64,000 nt of DNA. Origin: a candidate division LCP-89 bacterium. Its GTDB lineage: Bacteria > Electryoneota > B3-LCP. Shown one piece after another: positions 24,342-32,138 of this stretch. Position 1 is the first letter of the stretch. The number at the start of each line of letters is the position of its first letter. The notes under the pieces are model-generated. The model ran no database searches. It worked only from the letters and a program-made list of their open reading frames with translations, and was not told the DNA's origin. Position numbers and translations under genes: made by a program. The DNA is taken from contig JALGVT010000002.1 in NCBI GenBank assembly GCA_025774555.1, forward strand, positions 1-64,000, written 5' to 3'.

Positions 24342-25619
24342 ATGCTTGACCTTAAAACAATTCGTGAAAATGTTGACCTCGTCCGCGAAGCTATAAAGAA
24401 CAAAAAAGAGAGCGTCGATCTGAATCGCATCATAGCGCTCGACGAAGAGAGACGCTCCATACTGGTTGAAGCTGAAAAGCTGAAAGCCACCCGCAACCGT
24501 GTCTCGAAAGAGATCGGCAGCCGCATGAAATCAGGTGGAAACGCTGACGATCTCAAGAGCGAGATGAAGGTCGTTTCCGAGCAGATACAGAACTTCGACC
24601 AGCGGTTGAAGCAGGTTGACCAGGATTTGCACGACCTGCTGCTCTGGGTGCCCAATATTCCCCACCCGGAAACTCCCATCGGCGATACGGAAGAGGATAA
24701 TAAGCTTTACAAGACCTGGGGCGAAAAACCTCAGATGGATTTTAAACTGAAAGATCATCTCGAACTGGGTCAGGAACTCGATATATTGGATTTCTCTCGC
24801 GGAGCTAAAGTCACCGGATCAGGATTCCCCGTATATAAAGGGAAAGGAGCATCGCTGGAACGAGCGCTTTTAAACTTCATGCTCGATCTGCACATCCGTA
24901 AACATGGATATACCGAAATCTTTCCACCCTTCCTGACTAATGCGGATTCGATGTATGGAACCGGTCAACTGCCAAAGTTGGGCGATGACATGTATTTCAT
25001 CCCGAAAGACGATTTATACTTGATCCCCACGGCAGAAGTCCCGATCACCAACCTGCATCGCAATGAAACCATCCCCGGCGACCGCCTGCCGGTGAAATAC
25101 ACCGCCTACAGCGCCTGTTTTCGGCGTGAAGCGGGTTCATACGGACGCGAAACCCGCGGCTTCCTGCGAGTCCATCAGTTCAACAAAGTCGAGCTGGTAA
25201 AGTTCGTTCATCCAGACACTTCTTATGATGAGCTGGAACTGCTGTTAGGCGATGCTGAGGAGGTTCTTCAAGCGTTAGATATCCATTACAAAGTCGTAGA
25301 ACTATGCACCGGCGACCTCTCTTTTGCTTCTGCGAAGACATACGACATTGAGACCTGGGCTCCGGCGGAAAACTCCTGGCTGGAAACATCATCCGTCTCT
25401 AACTTCGAGGATTTCCAGGCGCGTAGAGCAGGTATCCGCTTCCGCGAAAAAGGCGGCAAGAAGTCTCAGTTTGTGCATACTCTTAACGGTTCTGGAGTTG
25501 CTACTTCCCGTTTGATGGTCTCGCTGCTGGAAACTTATCAGACAGACGAAGGCTCTGTAATCGTCCCAGAAGTTCTGCATCCCTACCTCGATTTCAGGGT
25601 TATAGAGAAGAAATACTGA
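24342..25619 (+). CDS. serS: Seryl-tRNA synthetase
   Basis: 425 residues, normal length. The N-terminal ~110 residues form the long antiparallel coiled coil that grips the tRNA-Ser variable arm (LDLKTIRENVDLVREAI, then Lys/Glu-rich heptads). The class II catalytic core follows: motif 2 is FRREAGSYGRETRGFLRVHQF, here quoted from about residue 263 onward, and motif 3 is NGSGVATSRLMVSLLE. Confidence 0.3.
   Translation: MLDLKTIRENVDLVREAIKNKKESVDLNRIIALDEERRSILVEAEKLKATRNRVSKEIGSRMKSGGNADDLKSEMKVVSEQIQNFDQRLKQVDQDLHDLLLWVPNIPHPETPIGDTEEDNKLYKTWGEKPQMDFKLKDHLELGQELDILDFSRGAKVTGSGFPVYKGKGASLERALLNFMLDLHIRKHGYTEIFPPFLTNADSMYGTGQLPKLGDDMYFIPKDDLYLIPTAEVPITNLHRNETIPGDRLPVKYTAYSACFRREAGSYGRETRGFLRVHQFNKVELVKFVHPDTSYDELELLLGDAEEVLQALDIHYKVVELCTGDLSFASAKTYDIETWAPAENSWLETSSVSNFEDFQARRAGIRFREKGGKKSQFVHTLNGSGVATSRLMVSLLETYQTDEGSVIVPEVLHPYLDFRVIEKKY
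24342..25619 (+). CDS. serS: Seryl-tRNA synthetase
   Basis: 425 residues, normal length for the family. It charges tRNA-Ser with serine. The N-terminal ~110 residues form the long antiparallel coiled coil that contacts the tRNA (starting LDLKTIRENVDLVREAI, rich in Lys/Glu heptads). In the class II catalytic core, motif 2 is FRREAGSYGRETRG and motif 3 is NGSGVATSRLMVSLLE; PTAEVPITNLH is the serine-site loop. ATG 24342 has no Shine-Dalgarno site, but the coiled coil begins right at this start. It stands alone, flanked by the NYN gene and a MITE-like element. Confidence 0.97.
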   Translation: MLDLKTIRENVDLVREAIKNKKESVDLNRIIALDEERRSILVEAEKLKATRNRVSKEIGSRMKSGGNADDLKSEMKVVSEQIQNFDQRLKQVDQDLHDLLLWVPNIPHPETPIGDTEEDNKLYKTWGEKPQMDFKLKDHLELGQELDILDFSRGAKVTGSGFPVYKGKGASLERALLNFMLDLHIRKHGYTEIFPPFLTNADSMYGTGQLPKLGDDMYFIPKDDLYLIPTAEVPITNLHRNETIPGDRLPVKYTAYSACFRREAGSYGRETRGFLRVHQFNKVELVKFVHPDTSYDELELLLGDAEEVLQALDIHYKVVELCTGDLSFASAKTYDIETWAPAENSWLETSSVSNFEDFQARRAGIRFREKGGKKSQFVHTLNGSGVATSRLMVSLLETYQTDEGSVIVPEVLHPYLDFRVIEKKY

Positions 25620-25647
25620 GATACAATTCCACAAAATAGAGTAGAAA

Positions 25648-25814
25648 GGAGCTGTCCCAAAAGTCTATAAACTGTCATTGTCCCACAGGGATGCCTTCGG
25701 CACGAACGAAGTGTGATAATCACTTAGTACTTGTAATATAGGAGTTTTGCCACGTCATCAGCCGGATGGCTGATTCCTCGCAATGACCATTCCTTGGCTT
25801 TTAGAACAGCCCCC
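25648..25814. mobile_element. MITE-like element, family A, copy 2 (inverted)
   Basis: Starts GGAGCTGTCCCAAAAG and ends with AACAGCCCCC; one terminal repeat carries changes (TTTTAGAACAG for TTTTGGGACAG). The inside holds TCATTGTCCCACAGGGATGC and GGCACGAACGAAGTGTG in the reverse sense to copy 1. It lies just downstream of serS. Confidence 0.88.
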
Positions 25815-25840
25815 TTTTAAGCTCCCTGCATGTTTTTAAC

Positions 25841-25869
25841 TTGACATTCCGAGTAAATTGGAGTATCTT
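25841..25869 (+). promoter_or_regulatory. Promoter of the microcompartment genes
   Basis: TTGACA (25841-25846), 17-nt spacer, TATCTT (25864-25869). Start near 25876, a leader of about 34 nt. Confidence 0.7.
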
Positions 25870-25909
25870 TACTTTCCATTAGATCAATTAATCCAGTCAA
25901 CCTGAAATA

Positions 25910-26686
25910 GTGAAAAAACCGATCCCGGTAGGCGTTTCACCCCGCCACGCACACCTTAATAAGGAAGATTTTCACCGCCTGTTCGGTCCGGATGCGAATC
26001 TGACGAGGACACATGACCTGTCCCAGAAAGGTCAGTTCGCTTCTGAACAGTTCATAACGGTGGCGACTTCTGTCGGTAGGATTGAAAACCTCCGCGTGCT
26101 GGGACCCTTCCGGGATGGTTCGCAAGTCGAATTAGCGCTGACTGACGCAGTTCGTCTGGGACTGAATCCACCCGTCCGCGATTCCGGCGATCATGAAGCC
26201 ACGCCCGGCATCACGCTTATCGGACCTGAGGGAAGAACGGAAATTCAGCAGGGCGTCATATTGGCGCTGAGGCATGTCCACATGACTCCCAAGGACGCCA
26301 GAGACTACCAGGTAGTGGATAAGGAGATCGTTTTCATGGCGCTCGCCGCGCCGACGCCGAATAGTGTGCGTTCCTCGCAGAGAACCGTAATCTTCGGCGA
26401 CGTATTGATTCGAGTTCATGAGAATTTCCGGCTCGATTTTCACTTAGACACCGACGAAGCGAATGCTTCTGGAGCGAAGACCGGCGATGAAGCTATCCTC
26501 TTTAAAATCGGAGCGGCGCCCTTAGAAAACGACAGGCTATACTACCCGAAGAAGAGGTTGTACAGCGAATATGACGTGCGTAAAGCAGATAATGACGGGA
26601 TGATTATACTGATTGAACGCGATACAATCCTGACGCCTTCCGCCCGCGATTTAGGGCGTGCTAAAGGACTGTTTGAATTTCGGTAG
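25910..26686 (+). CDS. PduL-type phosphate acyltransferase
   Basis: 258 residues from a GTG start; an in-frame TAA at 25889 rules out any longer N-terminus. PduL enzymes move an acyl group between CoA and phosphate. Two PTAC-type beta domains are visible: the first opens with PVGVSPRHAHLNKEDFHRLFG, whose His residues bind zinc, and the second with LALRHVHMTPKDARDY, also a zinc His motif. The protein begins right at the catalytic domain (KKPIPVGVSPRHAHL) and so lacks the amphipathic encapsulation peptide of Salmonella PduL. The neighbouring shell-protein gene nevertheless points to a microcompartment role. Family-typical propanediol or ethanolamine catabolism genes are absent nearby. Confidence 0.92.
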   Translation: MKKPIPVGVSPRHAHLNKEDFHRLFGPDANLTRTHDLSQKGQFASEQFITVATSVGRIENLRVLGPFRDGSQVELALTDAVRLGLNPPVRDSGDHEATPGITLIGPEGRTEIQQGVILALRHVHMTPKDARDYQVVDKEIVFMALAAPTPNSVRSSQRTVIFGDVLIRVHENFRLDFHLDTDEANASGAKTGDEAILFKIGAAPLENDRLYYPKKRLYSEYDVRKADNDGMIILIERDTILTPSARDLGRAKGLFEFR

Positions 26687-26766
26687 ATATGGTGAGGGTG
26701 GCATGTGCCAAAGGCATTCCTTTGGAACTTCTGGATCGTCGCAGACGAGACGAACTATAATTAGCG

Positions 26767-26931
26767 CGTAGGGGTCGGTCTTGCGCCGACCCGTTCCCAC
26801 ATGCTGTCTCCACGGGATTTATTTGGCACGGGGTTAAAACCCCATGCCCGGCTTTTAGCCTAAGTCGTTAAAACGACTGGTGGAATATATGAAGTTATTT
26901 TATTTCATAGTCGGGGTCGCCCCTGACCCCG
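26767..26931. repeat. String of four palindromes between pduL and the shell-protein gene
   Basis: GGGTCGG/CCGACCC (26772-26792), GGCA.GGGGTT/AACCCC.TGCC (26825-26848), AGTCGTT/AACGACT (26863-26878) and CGGGGTC/GACCCCG (26912-26931). Only the last belongs to a family with other copies in the window. The last ends immediately before an ATG at 26932. Confidence 0.75.
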
Positions 26932-26964
26932 ATGTCAGAACTGCCTGATACTTTTAATAAAAAT

Positions 26965-27534
26965 ATGACCAACAACCAAACAGCCCACACCAACGCCCTC
27001 GGTATGGTGGAATTTAATTCCATCGCGGTGGGCATCCAGGCGGCTGACGCTATGCTGAAAATCAGCCAGGTGGAACTGATTATCGCTAAAACGATCTGTC
27101 CGGGCAAATACATCGCGCTGATCAGAGGCGATACAGCCGCAGTGCGCGCCTCGGTCGAAGAGGGGCGCCATGTGGGGAGCATCGCCTGTGTGGATGATTT
27201 CGTTATACCGAATCTTCACCATCAGGTGTTTCCTGCATTGATATCTTCAACGCCACAGCACGACGTTAACGCCCTGGGTATTCTGGAAACCTTCTCTGCC
27301 GCATCATGCGTCTTAGCGGCGGATCGAGCCGTCAAAACGGCGCAGGTGTCACTGATAGAAATACGATTGGGAATCGGTATCGGCGGCAAGGCGTTCTTTA
27401 CCATGACCGGCGACGTTGCGGCAGTTCGATCAGCGCTGGAAGCAGCCGCTATGGCTGTAAGTGAAGCCGGATTGCTGGTGCGTAAAGTGCTGATCCCGCA
27501 GCCCAGAGAAGAAATATTTAACTCACTGTCTTAA
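26965..27534 (+). CDS. PduT-like tandem BMC-domain shell protein
   Basis: 189 residues with two BMC domains (about residues 10-95 and 105-185), each starting with A.G..E..S......AAD.A.K. This BMC-T architecture forms pseudohexameric trimers in bacterial microcompartment shells. IAKTICPGKYIALI matches PduT around its [4Fe-4S]-ligand Cys, so a pore-bound iron-sulfur cluster for electron transfer is likely. I place the start at ATG 26965; the ATG at 26932 is formed at the edge of a palindromic repeat, and the 11 residues it adds do not resemble PduT. No BMC-H or BMC-P gene is present here, so the shell would need proteins encoded elsewhere. Confidence 0.9.
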   Translation: MTNNQTAHTNALGMVEFNSIAVGIQAADAMLKISQVELIIAKTICPGKYIALIRGDTAAVRASVEEGRHVGSIACVDDFVIPNLHHQVFPALISSTPQHDVNALGILETFSAASCVLAADRAVKTAQVSLIEIRLGIGIGGKAFFTMTGDVAAVRSALEAAAMAVSEAGLLVRKVLIPQPREEIFNSLS

Positions 27535-27536
27535 AT

Positions 27537-27956
27537 ATGGCAAAATTGTCCGAAGAACAGATCCGTACTGTCGCTCATATCGCCAAAGAGGAACTGGGAG
27601 AAGGAGCGACTCTCGAACGGCTGCGCGAGGTTGTCCGCAGCGCTGTGAAACACATGGAAGAAGAGAAATCCGAATCTCTAAGCACAGGTCAGGTTCTCGT
27701 CATCTGCATATCGTTTGACGGGTTGAAAAACTCAAGGGTGCTTTCGGAAGCTCTAAAAGACACGGGCTGCAAGATCAGCGAACGTTTCGAGAAGAAACTG
27801 GCTGAACTGCACGTTCTGACGGCTCTCATTCAACAGGATTCCTGCGCGGTGGATTTGACTGAACTCCGACAACGCTTGAGCCAGGCTGGAAATGAAGCAG
27901 GCGTCCGCGTCATCGTGCAGTCTGAAGATACATTGAGGAGTAATACAAACGACTGA
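27537..27956 (+). CDS. Unknown protein of the microcompartment locus
   Basis: 139 residues, starting 2 nt after the shell-protein stop and so probably translationally coupled to it. Residues 3-20 (KLSEEQIRTVAHIAKEEL) form an amphipathic helix like the encapsulation peptides of microcompartment cargo. A second helix (residues ~25-47) is rich in Arg/Lys/Glu, and a short alpha/beta part follows (QVLVICISFDGLKNSRVLSE). No family is recognised. Cargo, adaptor or regulator are all possible; the link to the microcompartment rests on position only. Confidence 0.65.
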   Translation: MAKLSEEQIRTVAHIAKEELGEGATLERLREVVRSAVKHMEEEKSESLSTGQVLVICISFDGLKNSRVLSEALKDTGCKISERFEKKLAELHVLTALIQQDSCAVDLTELRQRLSQAGNEAGVRVIVQSEDTLRSNTND

Positions 27957-28087
27957 CAACCTGCATACGAATAATATTATTGCAGCCGTTTCACACTGTT
28001 CGGAACGGCTTCTCTTATATCCAGCATAGGTTACAACTTTACTCGAAAGTAAATTCCAATATCTACTTAATGACAGACAAGTCCGAG

Positions 28088-28241
28088 GGGGCTGACCCAA
28101 AAGCCTTATAACTGTCATTGTCCCATAGGGATGCCTTCGGCACGAACGAAGTGTGGCAATCTTTAATAGTGTGCAAATAAGAGATTACCACGTCACTGCG
28201 TTCCTCGTAATGACGCGATACTCTTCTTTTGGGACAGCCCC
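28088..28241. mobile_element. MITE-like element, family A, copy 3 (inverted)
   Basis: GGGGCTGACCCAAAAG at the left and CTTTTGGGACAGCCCC at the right; 154 bp. Same interior landmarks as copy 2. It stands between the microcompartment locus and the ABC transporter. Confidence 0.9.
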
Positions 28242-28363
28242 TATGGAGACTCCGATGGAGAATGTCTATCCTCCCCATAGTATGAACTTGTATAGATTGG
28301 AGGTTAGGCATTATTGCCTGACTGAAAATGCTGGAAATTACTTTCGATAACCTCTTTAATTGA

Positions 28364-30145
28364 ATGATCAATCCTTTTGAAGAAGATGAAATAACTGGCA
28401 AAGCGTACGATGCCCGCTTGATGAAGCGGCTTCTCACTTACGGTCTGCCATACAAGCTCCAACTGATCGGTGGTGTACTTCTGCTGTTCATCGTTTCAGG
28501 CTTGGAACTGATCGGTCCACTGCTGACAAAATACGCGGTTGACGTATATATCCCGGATGGCGACATAAGTGGACTGCTCTGGATTCTCGTCCTGTATTTA
28601 TGGGTGCTTGTCGGCATGCTCATTGGCAGATTTTTTCAGATTTACCTGACGAACTGGGTCGGACAGAAAGTAATGTTCGACATACGCAGCCAGTTATTCG
28701 ATAAATTATCCCGGCTGTCAATCGCTTTCTTTGATAGAAATCCGGTCGGGAGAATCATGACCCGCATCTCCTCGGACGTTGAGGTTTTAAACCAGATGTT
28801 CACGCAAGGAGTGGTCGCGGTCTTCGGCGATATCTTCATACTCCTGGGCATTATGATAGTCATGCTCGTTTTAAATTGGAAATTGGCGTTAGTTACTTTT
28901 GCAGTTCTGCCTCTGCTCTTCTGGATTGCCTTCTGGTTTAAGACAAAAGTGCGCGACGCTTTCAGAGAAATGCGCAAACGATTGGCAATAGTCAACGCCT
29001 ATCTGCAGGAAAATATCGTCGGAATGCGGATTATCCAACTGTTCAGGCGAGAGAAACTCAATCTTGAGCGTTTTAAAGATATTAATGCTGACCTCCTGGA
29101 TGCACACTTAAGAACGATCTTCTACTTCGCTGTCTTCTTCCCCGGCGTAGAACTGATCTCCGCGGTTGCTATCGCGCTGATCCTCTGGACGGGTGGAGGT
29201 ATGATATTGCGTGAAGCTTTAACTCTGGGAAGTCTTATCGCCTTTATCCTCTATGCGGAGCGATTTTACCGCCCCGTCCGCGATCTGGCGGAGAAATACA
29301 ACATATTACAGAACGCCATGGCTTCGTCCGAAAGATTATTTAAGCTGCTGGATGAAAATGTGGAGATCGAAGATTCTGCAGAACCTCAGGAACTCGATGC
29401 CAGACAGAACGCTATCGAGTTCCGTAATGTCAGTTTCGCCTATTCAGAGCGCGACTGGGTTCTGAAGGACGTCAGTTTCCGTGTTGAACCCGGTCAAACC
29501 GTGGCGGTAGTGGGATATACAGGCGCAGGGAAAACGACGTTGGTCAATCTACTCAGCCGCTTTTACGACGTCCAGATAGGTAAAATCCTCGTCGGTGGTG
29601 TGGATATCCGTGATGTTAAGCAATGCGATTTGCGTAAAAGACTGGGCGTTGTTCAGCAGGACGTTTTTATCTTCGCTCGAAGTATCGTAGAAAACATCAG
29701 GTTGGGTGATGATAACGGGGATGAAAAGGCTGTAGAGGCGGCTAAAGCCGTCAGCGCTGATGCCTTTATAGATAAACTGCCCGATACCTACAACACAGTG
29801 GTAGAGGAACGAGGCGCGACTTTATCAGTCGGTGAACGGCAGCTGCTGGCATTTGCCAGAGCATTAGCTCAGGATCCACCGGTGCTTATCCTGGATGAGG
29901 CGACTTCAGCTATAGACACCGAGACGGAACGTTTGATACAACGGGCAATCGGCAGACTTCTGCAAGGTAGAACGGCTATTGTGATCGCTCACCGCCTCTC
30001 TACGATTCAACGTGCGGATAAAATTATCGTCCTGCATGAAGGCAAAATCAAGGAAACAGGCACGCATCAGGAACTGCTTAAACATCGAGGTCTCTATTAT
30101 CATCTTTATCGGTTGCAGTATGAAAATGGTAGTCAGTCATCTTAA
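28364..30145 (+). CDS. ABC exporter (fused membrane and ATPase domains)
   Basis: 593 residues. The first ~330 hold the six-helix exporter domain (for example LIGGVLLLFIVSGLELIGPLL and the coupling region FDIRSQLFDKLSRLSIAFFD). The C-terminal ATPase has Walker A GYTGAGKTT, Q-loop VQQDVFIFARSI, signature LSVGERQ (a variant of LSGGQ common in this subfamily), Walker B VLILDEATSAID and the switch His in AHRLSTI. This is the half-transporter layout of MsbA/LmrA-like lipid or drug exporters, which act as homodimers or heterodimers; no second half lies beside it. Substrate unknown. Confidence 0.92.
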   Translation: MINPFEEDEITGKAYDARLMKRLLTYGLPYKLQLIGGVLLLFIVSGLELIGPLLTKYAVDVYIPDGDISGLLWILVLYLWVLVGMLIGRFFQIYLTNWVGQKVMFDIRSQLFDKLSRLSIAFFDRNPVGRIMTRISSDVEVLNQMFTQGVVAVFGDIFILLGIMIVMLVLNWKLALVTFAVLPLLFWIAFWFKTKVRDAFREMRKRLAIVNAYLQENIVGMRIIQLFRREKLNLERFKDINADLLDAHLRTIFYFAVFFPGVELISAVAIALILWTGGGMILREALTLGSLIAFILYAERFYRPVRDLAEKYNILQNAMASSERLFKLLDENVEIEDSAEPQELDARQNAIEFRNVSFAYSERDWVLKDVSFRVEPGQTVAVVGYTGAGKTTLVNLLSRFYDVQIGKILVGGVDIRDVKQCDLRKRLGVVQQDVFIFARSIVENIRLGDDNGDEKAVEAAKAVSADAFIDKLPDTYNTVVEERGATLSVGERQLLAFARALAQDPPVLILDEATSAIDTETERLIQRAIGRLLQGRTAIVIAHRLSTIQRADKIIVLHEGKIKETGTHQELLKHRGLYYHLYRLQYENGSQSS

Positions 30146-30147
30146 AA

Positions 30148-30190
30148 AAAATGCCGGACCTCACACCCCTTTCGGGACGGGATCAGGCAT
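30148..30190 (-). terminator. Terminator of the cold-shock gene
   Basis: On the minus strand a stem with ATGCC/GGCAT outer arms and an inner TCCCGAAAGGG hairpin runs into eight Ts (30147-30154 read on the plus strand as As). Confidence 0.65.
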
Positions 30191-30233
30191 AGTTCTCTTA
30201 ATAATATATCTTTAAGATGCAATAAGCCGATCT

Positions 30234-30461
30234 CTACGCAGGCTCTAAATCAGTAACTTCCTGCTGTGCCCTCTTCACGTTGAATGCTTGAGGTCCTTTA
30301 GGACTCTCCACAAGATCGAAGATGATCTCCTCGCCTTGTTCGAGTACGCGGTAACCCTTTCCCTTTATCGATGAGAAATGCACGAAGATATCCTTATCGA
30401 TTCCGGCATCGACGAACCCATATCCCTTGTTCTTGCTGAACCACTTGACAGTGCCTTCCAA
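30234..30461 (-). CDS. Cold-shock domain protein
   Basis: 75 residues from a TTG start with CAGGAGG 5 nt upstream; an in-frame TTG at 30482 would put that ribosome site inside the gene. The single OB-fold has RNP1 KGYGFV and RNP2 IFVHFSSI, and opens EGTVKWFSKNKGYGF, all standard for CspA-type nucleic-acid chaperones that melt RNA structure. IFDLVESPKGPQAFNVK is the usual C-terminal half. It lies 86 nt behind the DUF3343 gene on the same strand. Confidence 0.95.
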   Translation of the reverse strand: MEGTVKWFSKNKGYGFVDAGIDKDIFVHFSSIKGKGYRVLEQGEEIIFDLVESPKGPQAFNVKRAQQEVTDLEPA

Positions 30462-30546
30462 GACAACCTCCTGTAAATACAATACTAATGTACGCTTTAA
30501 ACCAGCACATCGTGCCGGGGATCGGAAAAAAGATAGGAATAAAATT

Positions 30547-30807
30547 TCACATAGTCAACTTTTTATTATTTTTTTCTGAGGGTATAGTGTCGAAAATCTC
30601 TTTCAGGTGACTTTTTATGTCATTTTCTTCGATAGTTTTTTGAAATATTCCGAGATACTCCTCCGAAAAGAGGATTGCCAGTCCACAGCCATTCCGGTTG
30701 TATTGCGAGTGGGGCACGGTCTCAAAAGGCACTTTTCTTCGGATCAGCGCCTGCTCCGCCTGCATGACAGAGAGCGTATCTTTAAATGTGGCTAAGTAAT
30801 CTATCAT
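30547..30807 (-). CDS. DUF3343 (Se/S carrier-like) protein
   Basis: 86 residues. The DUF3343 pattern is visible: an N-terminal strand, a helix with MQAEQALIRRKVPFETVP, then NGCGLAILFSEEY with the conserved Cys and Gly, and a C-terminal helix. Family members are suggested sulfur or selenium carriers; the function is not proven. Its start overlaps the end of the nucleoside phosphorylase gene by 4 nt, so it is translated with it. Confidence 0.8.
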   Translation of the reverse strand: MIDYLATFKDTLSVMQAEQALIRRKVPFETVPHSQYNRNGCGLAILFSEEYLGIFQKTIEENDIKSHLKEIFDTIPSEKNNKKLTM

Positions 30808-32138
30808 TTCAACCAGCCGGTTTCTCCATCAATGTCTATTTCGCTTATAATAAGAGGATTATCGGGCGGCGGCGTTTTTGAGTATTGGATAGCGCCGCTT
30901 AATGCGGATGCGGCTTGCTGGACTTTAGTTTCAGTGGATCCATAAATCGTAACGACAGGTTCACCGCGCGAAACTTCATCGCCCCGCTTTCTATGAAATA
31001 CGAAACCGGCTTGGTAATTGATGGTATCTTCCTTCTGTTCTCTTCCCGCGCCGAGTTTTACGCCTGCTTGTCCAACTTTTAAGGCGTGAATTTCCTCGAT
31101 ATAACCGTCTTCTTTAGCAGTCAAAGCGCGGTTAAAACCGCTCTCGGGATAATTGGAAGGATTTATTAGGTATGATACCTCCGCTTTCTGGGCTTGGGCG
31201 ATCTCAATGAATTTGTTGAATGCCGCGCCCGATTCGAGCGTTTCCGCTGCCAGTCGCCGTGCCTCTTTATAGCTGCTTGCCTTCCCTCCCAGCAACAACA
31301 TCTTTGCCGCTTCAGCTAAGGATATTTCAATCAGATCTGCCGCCCCGCTTTTCCCTGATAATATATCCAGGCTCTCCTTCACTTCCAGCCAGTTGCCCAC
31401 GGCATACCCGAGCGGCTGGTTCATATCCGTCAGCAATGCCTGTATTTCCAACCCCAGATCAGTTCCGATCTCAACTAAGTTGAAGGCAAGTTTACGCGCA
31501 TCTGCAACGTCTGGAAAGAAAGCTCCACTGCCAAATTTCACGTCCAGTAAAAGCGCATCTACGCCCTCAGCGGCTTTCTTGGAGAGAATGCTTGCCGTTA
31601 CCAGTGGAATAGACCGTACTGTGCAGGTTACGTCGCGCAGCGCGTAGAGTTTTTTATCTGCGGGAACGATATTGCCTGACTGACCGATAAAAGCGCAGCC
31701 GATCTCTGACACCTGTTTTTCAAACTGTTCTATTGAGAGTGAAGTTGTGAAGCCGGGAATGGATTCGAGCTTATCCAGGGTGCCTCCGGTATGTCCCAAT
31801 CCTCTACCAGATATCATGGGTACGGGAATACCGAGTGAGGCAACTACAGGAGCGATTATAAGTGAAGTTTTATCACCGACGCCGCCAGTGGAATGTTTAT
31901 CCACCTTGCGAGAGGAAACAGTTTTGTGTATAGCACGGCTGCCAGAAGCGATCATAGCTCTGACCAGAGCAACGGTTTCGCGCCGGCTCATCCCCTGGAA
32001 ATAGATAGCCATTAAGAGGGCTGACGCCTGATAATCCGGGATAGCGCCTCTGGTGTATCCCTTTACGAACTCGTCTATCTGGTCTGTGGTTAGCGCCTGA
32101 CCAGCCTGTTTCCGTGCTATGACGTCAACGATGCTCAT
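30804..32138 (-). CDS. Pyrimidine-nucleoside phosphorylase
   Basis: 444 residues, the usual length of thymidine or pyrimidine nucleoside phosphorylases, which split nucleosides with phosphate to base and (deoxy)ribose 1-phosphate. KHSTGGVGDKTSLI is the phosphate-binding motif; SGRGLGHTGGTLDKLESIPG the signature of the family; LLDVKFGSGAF lies between. The C-terminal beta domain is typical (AGFVFHRKRGDEVSRGEPV). DeoA and Pdp cannot be told apart by eye. Start and stop overlap its neighbours by 4 nt on both sides, in an operon with the methionine synthase genes. Confidence 0.93.
   Translation of the reverse strand: MSIVDVIARKQAGQALTTDQIDEFVKGYTRGAIPDYQASALLMAIYFQGMSRRETVALVRAMIASGSRAIHKTVSSRKVDKHSTGGVGDKTSLIIAPVVASLGIPVPMISGRGLGHTGGTLDKLESIPGFTTSLSIEQFEKQVSEIGCAFIGQSGNIVPADKKLYALRDVTCTVRSIPLVTASILSKKAAEGVDALLLDVKFGSGAFFPDVADARKLAFNLVEIGTDLGLEIQALLTDMNQPLGYAVGNWLEVKESLDILSGKSGAADLIEISLAEAAKMLLLGGKASSYKEARRLAAETLESGAAFNKFIEIAQAQKAEVSYLINPSNYPESGFNRALTAKEDGYIEEIHALKVGQAGVKLGAGREQKEDTINYQAGFVFHRKRGDEVSRGEPVVTIYGSTETKVQQAASALSGAIQYSKTPPPDNPLIISEIDIDGETGWLK

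Noticed and set aside
26932-26964. Upstream start codon for the shell-protein gene
   Set aside because: The ATG lies at the edge of a dispersed palindrome, and the extra residues do not resemble PduT; 26965 is preferred.
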